Assembly: GCA_903813345.2 (NCBI GenBank)
Contig: CAIIXF020000006.1
Location: forward strand, 18,576,524-18,640,523
Source of the DNA: Owenia fusiformis
Taxonomy: Eukaryota > Annelida > Polychaeta > Sabellida > Oweniidae
Length of the DNA stretch: 64,000 nt
Reading direction: 5' to 3'
Positions within the stretch are counted from its first letter, which is position 1, and each line of letters starts with the position of its first letter. The notes below the pieces were generated by a model. The model worked only from the letters and a program-made list of their open reading frames with translations. It was not told the origin of the DNA and ran no database searches. The position numbers and the translations under genes are program-made. Shown in pieces: positions 57,606-64,000 of the stretch.

Positions 57606-57809
57606 TCACTCTTCTGGTGTATGCATCAGTGAATAAATATATTCATCATTTTGATTGTCAGGTTCTGCTGGAGAATCCAAAAATGAGTGATTTCCATTAC
57701 GTAAATGTGAAAAGTCTGTATCGGGCACATTATCGAGATGAGACAATGAAAGGTCAATTCTCTGAGGTCTATACCAGAAGTAAGTAATTGTAGTTAGTCT
57801 ATCCATCAT
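57606..57809 (-). CDS. Small retroelement ORF upstream of envelope (67 residues)
   Basis: The ATG at 57809 follows by one base a strong 3' splice site (TTGTGTCCCTTTATTTGCAG, ending 57811). The frame is also open upstream into the bZIP gene in a different phase, so translation could begin there (86 residues). The product is polar with acidic/Pro patches (SPAEPDNQNDEYIYSLM) and no recognised domain. It ends 13 nt before the envelope ATG and may be a leader ORF, or an exon of a regulatory protein. Confidence 0.45.
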   Translation of the reverse strand: MMDRLTTITYFWYRPQRIDLSLSHLDNVPDTDFSHLRNGNHSFLDSPAEPDNQNDEYIYSLMHTPEE

Positions 57810-57810
57810 T

Positions 57811-57830
57811 CTGCAAATAAAGGGACACAA
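57811..57830 (-). promoter_or_regulatory. 3' splice acceptor before the small ORF/envelope
   Basis: On the minus strand TTGTGTCCCTTTATTTGCAG, a pyrimidine-rich tract with AG, one base before an ATG. Confidence 0.5.
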
Positions 57831-57831
57831 A

Positions 57832-58194
57832 TTAATCGTTTTTCTTTGTTGTCTGCGAATATTCATTCAAAACGTATTTGTTTTTTAAATATTGTATCTC
57901 CTGCCTAATCAAATAATTTTCGAGTTGTAAACGTTCATTGTCATGACTCAGGTCATCTCTTTCAATCTCTAACTGACGTTTACGCCTATTTCTCGATCTA
58001 GAAGCATACTGTCGGTTCTTCAAAACTCGTCTTCGCTGCCTGTAATATCCCTTTGTAAATTCATTACAATTCTTTATTGCGTTACGAAATGTAGTCAAGT
58101 TCAAATTAACAAGTTCCTCATCAGATAGTTCAACTGTAGCCGATTGGGATTCACCGCTCACTGTGGTATTCTCCCTAGTTTTCTCCATTCTCAT
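57832..58194 (-). CDS. bZIP-type DNA-binding protein encoded by the retroelement (120 residues)
   Basis: The ATG at 58194 is 15 nt inside a good 3' splice site (TATTGTATTATAG, ending at 58211). The N-terminal half is acidic (VELSDEELVNLNL). A basic region follows at about residues 52-73, RQRRRVLKNRQYASRSRNRR, with the bZIP signature Asn60-x7-Arg68. It resembles the Maf-type basic region (LKNR.YA). Then comes a helix with Leu75, Leu82, Leu89, Ile96 and Leu103 in perfect heptads, a leucine zipper. Oddly, the zipper register begins 7 residues after the Arg instead of the usual 10. The likely role is nuclear, binding element or host promoters as homo- or heterodimer (inference). It lies between integrase and envelope, 80 nt after the integrase stop. 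No stops or frame breaks. Confidence 0.75.
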   Translation of the reverse strand: MRMEKTRENTTVSGESQSATVELSDEELVNLNLTTFRNAIKNCNEFTKGYYRQRRRVLKNRQYASRSRNRRKRQLEIERDDLSHDNERLQLENYLIRQEIQYLKNKYVLNEYSQTTKKND

Positions 58195-58210
58195 CTCAAT
58201 TGAGAAAGCA

Positions 58211-58228
58211 CTATAATACAATAGTATA
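58211..58228 (-). promoter_or_regulatory. 3' splice acceptor before the bZIP gene
   Basis: On the minus strand ATACTATTGTATTATAG, ending 16 nt before the bZIP ATG. Confidence 0.4.
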
Positions 58229-58274
58229 ATACATTAGTGACAGTTTACTCAGACTCACTTTTACAGCAGTCTGT

Positions 58275-58955
58275 TTACTCATCAGTTTCTAATTTAACTG
58301 TATCTGGTTTTACAGTACAAGAGTCATCAGATAGACATCTATCAAAGTAAGGTTTGAGCCTGTTATGATTCACAACATGTTCTTTAGAACCTTTCACTTT
58401 CTTAATCCGAAATACAAGATCAGACAGTTTGTCAATGATCAAATAGGGTCCATCCCAAAAACAAGTCAACTTGGTAGCGCATCCATCTTTAATCCGGGGG
58501 GTGTACAGTAAAACTTTGTCCCCTAGTTCATACTCATTTTTGTGAATCCCATGATGATCGTATTGTTGTTTCCAAACTTTGCTCGAGATATCTAAAGTAT
58601 CCCTCGTTAGTTCATGAACCATGTGCATATGTTCAACCAAATCAGCAACATATGTATTCAGTGATTTGGAAGTGACAGTCTCAGGACATCGACCAATTAA
58701 TAAATCAATTGGCATTCTCAGCTCACGTCCAAATAATAGTTCATTTGGACTAAATCCTGTTGACCTGTGAATAGCATTACGATATGCCATCATGGTTAAT
58801 GGCAAATGTAAATCCCAGTCAGATTGATTTTTCGCAATAGTTTTGCTCAATATCGATTCAAATGTCAAATGGAGCCTCTCAATCAATCCACTTCCTTGGG
58901 AATGGTACGGAGTGGACATAGTGTGATCTATCCCCAAAATATCACAGAGAAGCAA
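58275..58955 (-). pseudogene. pol: Retroelement integrase, C-terminal part
   Basis: It carries the third catalytic residue in YHSQGSGLIERLH and a C-terminal GPY/F-like module (LTCFWDGPYLIIDKL, then HVVNHNRLKPY). It overlaps the preceding frame by a few bases and lacks a proper ATG, so it is the rest of the same integrase after a frame break near 58942-58955. Confidence 0.8.
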
Positions 58956-61917
58956 ACAACTTTGATGTAAACTGGGTTCCTCTATCCGAGTGGATAAGCA
59001 ATGGTATGCCGAAGATACTCAAAAAGTTATCAACAAGCACACGTGCTACAGTTTCAGCTTCCATATCCTTCATCGGAACAGCTATAGCAAACCGAGTAAA
59101 ATGATCAGATATTGACAGAACATATTTATTCCGCCTAACTGTCCTTGGGAAAGGTCCTACAATGTCCAGAGAAATTCTCTCCAATGGTGCTCCAACATTA
59201 TACAACTTCAGAGGTGCCTTTGGAGTTTGATGAGGACGCTTTCGTCTTTGACAGCTATCACATGTTTTCACCCAATTTTCTATGTCACGTCTATATCCAT
59301 ACCAATAAAATCTACCCCTTGCCTGCTGAAGAGTCTTGTCAGCTGCATAGTGACCACCTGCTGGAGAATCATGTAGATACTTCATAATCATGAGCCTCAT
59401 TCCCTTAGGAACAACTAACTGCCATTTAGTTGTTGATGTATTCAGGACTATCCATCTTCGATACAACACCCCTTCAATAAGGAAAAGTCTGTTCCATTGA
59501 GAGACATAAGACTTTATCTCTGGACTGAGACCTGATATTTCATGCCATTCCGGTCTTTTGTCAATCTCTTTCCAGTTAATAATTTTCGCGAGAACTTGAT
59601 CCTGTGACTGATATTGTCGTATTTGATCGGTATTCAGCGGACTTGGCCAAGAGAAGTTGACCTTATCATCTTCGGTAGACGTCTTTGGCTCAAGACGTTT
59701 CTTCTGAGCTCTCGTCAACACCATAACGTCATGTGAGACATTTCTTTCTTTTGATAATTTTTCGGCAAGCTCCTTTCGCTCACAATGGCTGCATTTATCT
59801 GGGCATGGTCTACGAGAGAGAGAATCAGCATTTCCATGCTTTATTCCACTCCAGTGCTCAACAGTATATTTGTACATTCCCAGTGTCTCCAACCATCTTG
59901 CTAACTGTCCTTCTGGTTGTTTAAAATTAAAGAGCCATTGTAGAGCGCTATGATCAGTCCTAATCTTGAAGTCTGCCCCAAACAAGTAATGGTGAAAATG
60001 TTTAACAGATTTCACCACTGCTAGAAGCTCACGTCTGGTGGCACAATAATTTTGTTCTGAACGATTTAATGCTGTTGAATAGTAGGCTATTACAGTCTCC
60101 AAGTCATTATGTTTTTGAGATAATACTGCACCAATAGCCCATCCGCTAGCATCAGTGTCCAAAATATACTGAGCACCAACAATTGGATAAGACAAAACGC
60201 AAGTTGTTGCAAGCTTTTCTTTAAGTTCGTTGAAAGCCTTATCACAGTCTGCATCCCAAATAAAAGTTGCTCCATCCCCTGTTAGTTTATGCAAGGGTCT
60301 AGCTATATTCGCAAATCCTTTAACAAAACGTCTGTAATACGATGCCAAGCCGAGAAACGACCGGACCTCTTTCTTGCTTCGTGGCCTCCTCCAGTTTTTT
60401 ACAGCATCAGTTTTCACTGGGTCAGTTTGTATGCCATCAGACGATACAATATGCCCTAGAAACTTGCATGAACTTTGACAAAGATGACACTTCTTCGGAG
60501 ATAATTTTAGTTCAGCTTCTTTCATAGCTGTAAAAACAGTCCTTAAATTGTCTAGATGTTGGTCAAAATCATTTCCAAAGACGATTATGTCATCGAGATA
60601 GACCAAGCAAATTTGCCATAGGTTCCTTGCAAGAATTGTCTCCATCAATCGTTCAAATAGGCCGGGTGCATTCATAAGTCCAAAAGGTAGCACCTTGAAT
60701 TCAAGAAGACCACGTCCTGGTACGGAAAATGCAGTTTTTGGTATATCATCAGGATGTAAGGCCACTTGCCAATAACCAGATGAAAGGTCAAGTGAACTGA
60801 ACATTTTTGCTCCTCCCAATACATCAAGTGAGTCATCAATCCTTGGTAATGGAAAGCTATCTGCTATTGTCACCTGGTTCAGTTTTCTATAATCAACACA
60901 AAATCTTGTGCTGCCATCTTTTTTTCTTACAAGAACAATTGGCGAACTCCATGCCGACTGACTTGGCTGTATTACACCTGCCTCTAGCATCCGATCCACC
61001 TCCTTGTGAGCTTCTTCTCTTTTAGCCAAAGGTAAGCGCCTCGGGGATTGCTTGATAGGAGTTGCATTGCCAGTGTTTATTGTATGCTGGACAACTTGTG
61101 TATATCCTATATCATTTTTAGACTTTGAGAAAGTACTGCTAAATTCCACTAGTAATTTCCTAAGTTTTTCAATTTCCTCCTCTGATAATTCCTTTGAAGC
61201 CTCTTTAATCATAACTTCAACATGGGCTGTCTCCGTTTTAGCCCCACCCAATAGATTGTCATTTTCAAATTTTTCTCCTTCATTATGGTATACTTTACCA
61301 CTTTCACTTGTACAGTTAGACACATCATCACGTTTGTACTGAACTCTCTCCAAGTCTATAGGGTAGGTGTTGTTTATCTCTGGCATCGACTCAGGTGTCT
61401 CAAGGACGTCTCCTTGAGAAACTATAGAAGCCACTGCCATGACAGTTCCCTTGTATAGTCTTCTCTTCTCTCCAATGTTCAGTACACGAAGTGGAACTCT
61501 ATTTAAATCCAATTTGCTGGCCAGCAATATACGAGATATGAGTAAACCCTCTGTATTGTTACTCATCTTCTGTTCCACCAGAAATTCCTCATCCCCATAA
61601 TTTTTCTCATGACATACTACCCTGGCTGGAACTATACACTCAGACCAACCAGGTATGTCAGTATCTGCACTCATGCAGACGTCAAAAGTATCCTCAGGGT
61701 AGCACTTGATCAGAGTGTCCCGGATCATCAAAGTATCATCTTCCATATTTAACTTACATTTTTCTCTTCGTAAAAAATCAGTTCCCAAAATGGCTTCAAC
61801 AGTGGTGTCTGCAACAAGAAATGGCTGCTCCACTATTACATCTGGCATAATGGTCATTGTAGTTTTAATTTTCCCTAATGGTTTCACTAATTCACCATTC
61901 GAAGGAGGTCTTCTTGC
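58942..61917 (-). pseudogene. pol: Retroelement protease end, reverse transcriptase, RNase H and integrase core
   Basis: Order: protease end (AILGTDFLRRE); reverse transcriptase (FCVDYRKLNQVT, FPLPRIDDSLD, catalytic YLDD in LVYLDDIIVFG); RNase H (LDTDASGWAIGAVL, ELLAVV, RTDHSALQWL); integrase with the H-H-C-C zinc site (LHDSPAGGHYA to CDSCQRR) and the first two catalytic Asp (LDIVGPF, HSDRGTQF). It begins without a real ATG, as normal for pol. It stops at 58942 before the catalytic Glu, which is on the next frame. Confidence 0.85.
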
Positions 61918-62138
61918 TCAAGCAATCGAGGTTTCAGAGCTGGGTTAAGCTGATTATATGTATTTGTCGACATGATGCTTGCCACAGAACCTGTATCGAT
62001 CAAACACTTTACTGGTGTTTGATTTATATCAACATGAATATTTAAACTGTCTTTATTGTCCTTATTTACACAGTTTTGAGGGCCTATTACGAACGCTGAT
62101 GTTGGCCCTCTCAGATCAGCGCCCTTTAGTTTTCCCAC
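61887..62138 (-). pseudogene. pol: Retroelement protease, N-terminal part
   Basis: It contains the aspartic protease active site LIDTGS (CLIDTGSVASIM). The frame stops at 61887-61889. The second half of the protease, with the ILGTDFL motif, is at the start of the next frame, so the break is inside the protease domain and not at a natural boundary. Confidence 0.7.
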
Positions 62139-63853
62139 GACTCCCTCTGGACTTTTGGTGTACTCTGTCCTTTTGGGGTATTCGTACAGCTATATGATAT
62201 ATGCCCCTGTTCTCCACATCTGAAGCAGGTCAAATTGTCTACTCTTCTCGATGATTGTGGTTCTCGCATTTTGGCAAAAGAGACTGCTGGTCTAGTTTGT
62301 TGATCTCGCTTATTATACCTTTGATTTTCAAAGCGATTGCGATTCGGCCCATCTGATCTGTATTGTCCTTGATTCCGAAATTTTGGGGAATACCTCTGTC
62401 CGAACCTAGGGAACCTCTGATTATCATCCTGAGATCCTCTATCGTATCTCGGAATATCAAGCTGATCCAACTTATCCAACTTGTTCAACTTTTTCAAAAG
62501 TTTTTCAATCGATTCACTCCATGATGGAGACCTAGTTCGCTGTTGATGCTAGGCAGGACTGCTTAGTGGTGGAGAAGGTGACCGGTGACGTATGTCCTTC
62601 CCCTCAGTCGAAATTGCTTGAAATCGAACATTCAAGCTAGAATTTGTCTCTGTTTGTTTGTAGCTTTCAAATTCCAGGGCCAATCGTATGGCTTCCTCAA
62701 GTGATTTAGGCCTGGATTGTCGCACACCCCAACGGATCTCTCGATCTGGCAAAGCAGCAAGAAAATTGTCCATAGACATTCGATCACGTGTTTTGGCAGA
62801 ACAATCTGGCCATGCTAGATGTGTCAAACGCTTGATTGAGGATCCTAGTTCTGACAAACTTTCATTGGGTTTTCTGCGTCTGCCACGCAACTCAGCTTTG
62901 TAGATCTCTATTTGGTTTGCTGGCTCGAATCTCTCCTGGAGAGCGAGAGTCATTTTATCGTAATTATGCCTGTCCCTATTCTTCAGATCAGTGAGAATAG
63001 CCAATGCTGGACCCCTCAATGCCGTTGCCAACTCCAGGGCTTTTGTCTCATCGTTCCACCCATTGATTTCTGCTATCATGTCAAAGTGAATTTTGTAGTC
63101 TCTCCAACTTGACTTTCCATCAAAAAATGCTGCTTTCCTGTATCTTTTGTTGTTTCCATCAGCTCCAGAATCATTCAAATTACGAATTCCATTTAAATCA
63201 CCTCTTAGTGATGAAGACTTCAAAACGTCACAATCCAGTCGCTTTCTTTGTTCAGGCAGATCATACAGTGTCTCTCGTCTCGGCCTAAATTCTTTATCAA
63301 ACTCACCAATCCCAGTTTCAACATCAGTTTCTGAATCATTATTCAGATCACTATCATCTGAAGAAGAGTCACTCATTGTGAAATGCAGCGATTTCTTCAC
63401 AGATCCAAATGGATACGAGACCTTACTAAGGGTCTTAAGTCGATGATCTGGTTGATTGTCATGTATAGAAGACTTCATTTTGTCATTTTCCTCGCACAAT
63501 ACAGCATTCTCCTCAGTCAGACGCCTTATATTAGCTTCCTGTGCACGTTCAATTTGAAGCACTCTGTCCTCAAACTGAGATCGAATTTTTTCCTGTTCCT
63601 TTAATAAAAAATCATTTTTGTCCACTAGTTCACTCAGCCTGTATTGTAGCTCCTGTTCTCGATCCAATAAACTGGTTATCTGCTTCTGTTGACTAACTAT
63701 TTGTTTATCTACTTGTGGATCCCCTGATCTACTCGGTCCATTTCCATCATCCTTTACAAGTTCATCCAATGTCTTTGATAAAGTGTCCAATGAAGTCACA
63801 TCATCCTTATAAGCTGATCTTTGATCAGTTGATTTGGGGATCAATTTATCCAT
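62126..63853 (-). pseudogene. gag: Retroelement gag (coiled coil, capsid, CCHC knuckle), one in-frame stop
   Basis: The ATG at 63853 begins a protein with a coiled coil at about residues 50-130. A retrotransposon-gag capsid domain follows at about 240-400 (FFDGKSSWRDYKIHF, LRGPALAIL, LQERFEP, LSELGSSIKRL). A TAG at 62549-62551 interrupts the frame. The same frame continues to 62126 with an RG/Asp/Gln-rich stretch and one zinc knuckle CFRCGEQGHISYSC. The stop may be a mutation or a readthrough site; I cannot tell. Gag ends in overlap with the protease frame, which is -1 relative to it, as expected for gag-pol frameshifting. The overlap has GGGAAAAC, not a canonical slippery heptamer in this register. 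Confidence 0.8.
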
Positions 63854-64000
63854 GTTGAAAATTTAATTTCCTTAATATACAATTAAATGTTCTTTAGTTA
63901 TTTCTCTGTCCACTGCGTTTCTTTTAATTCTTTTTTCTAGCTTCCCAAAAAAATTCCCGGAAAATAGTTAGGGTTGGCAGGTATAACCAAGTTTTTGAAC
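63854..64000 (-). other. Retroelement 5' leader, cut by the window edge
   Basis: About 147 nt upstream of gag. It is A-rich. No tRNA primer-binding site could be confirmed, so the primer site and the 5' LTR probably lie past 64000. Confidence 0.5.

Larger units (their letters stand above)
54494..64000 (-). mobile_element. Ty3/gypsy retrovirus-like element with envelope and regulatory-type accessory genes
   Basis: Read on the minus strand: gag (63853 to 62126), pol with protease, reverse transcriptase, RNase H and integrase (62138 to 58275), then an accessory block of bZIP-like protein, small ORF, envelope glycoprotein and two zinc-finger proteins (58194 to 54494). Integrase after RNase H plus a GPY/F-type end places it in Ty3/gypsy (Metaviridae). 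The 5' LTR and primer-binding site lie past the window end; the 3' LTR could not be bounded. Gag has an in-frame stop and pol has two frame breaks, while all five downstream ORFs are open. Confidence 0.85.

Noticed and set aside
62110..62150. Canonical -1 slippery heptamer at the gag-protease overlap
   Set aside because: The protease frame is -1 relative to gag and GGGAAAAC is present, but in the gag reading register it is not a standard X-XXY-YYZ site.

Overview
The window reads as animal (metazoan) nuclear DNA, most likely from a marine bivalve or related lophotrochozoan. It is AT-rich, its genes are split by GT-AG introns, it has blocks of TGTCCGTCCGTCC-type repeats, and mobile elements outnumber genes. 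There are no bacterial operons, rRNA genes or CRISPR arrays. The species call is inference; eukaryotic origin is certain.

Host genes, all on the + strand. (1) 4259-9319: a probable two-exon gene for a small secreted six-cysteine peptide. (2) 13227-17055: exons of a TRMT10C-like tRNA methyltransferase (mitochondrial RNase P subunit). A near-perfect 2.48-kb tandem duplication has doubled two exons, and a separate small duplication has doubled the next exon; both gene ends are missing. (3) 23318-42972: a complete nine-exon glycosyltransferase family 49 gene (B4GAT1/LARGE type, 418 codons, all splice phases consistent). Its second intron is 14.4 kb and is filled by nested mobile DNA.

Nested insertions in that intron. 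A foldback element (24769-37066) was hit by a 5'-truncated non-LTR retrotransposon (25753-36669) that left a 260-bp target duplication. A 7,031-bp Polinton/Maverick-like element (28208-35238) then landed inside the catalytic motif of that retrotransposon's reverse transcriptase, leaving an exact 6-bp duplication (TACTAC). The element has long terminal inverted repeats with CRE-like palindromes, a packaging-type ATPase with an N-terminal zinc finger, a small basic protein and a minisatellite. It has no visible polymerase, integrase or capsid gene.

The rest of 1-54000 holds many TA-flanked or inverted-repeat elements, including palindromic mariner derivatives, several MITE-like elements, a 2.5-kb element with direct terminal repeats, a 4.4-kb inverted-repeat element with an internal 36-bp minisatellite, and a foldback built of CAACCCC units.

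The right end (54494-64000, minus strand) is a Ty3/gypsy retrovirus-like element with gag, protease, reverse transcriptase/RNase H and integrase (carrying one in-frame stop and two frame breaks). Downstream is an unusual accessory block: a bZIP-type DNA-binding protein, a small ORF, an intact fusion-type envelope glycoprotein, and two C2H2 zinc-finger proteins. Three of these ORFs have good 3' splice sites next to or just before their start codon, as in complex retroviruses. This retroelement with its own candidate transcription factors, and the minimal Polinton, are the strongest candidates for undescribed biology.
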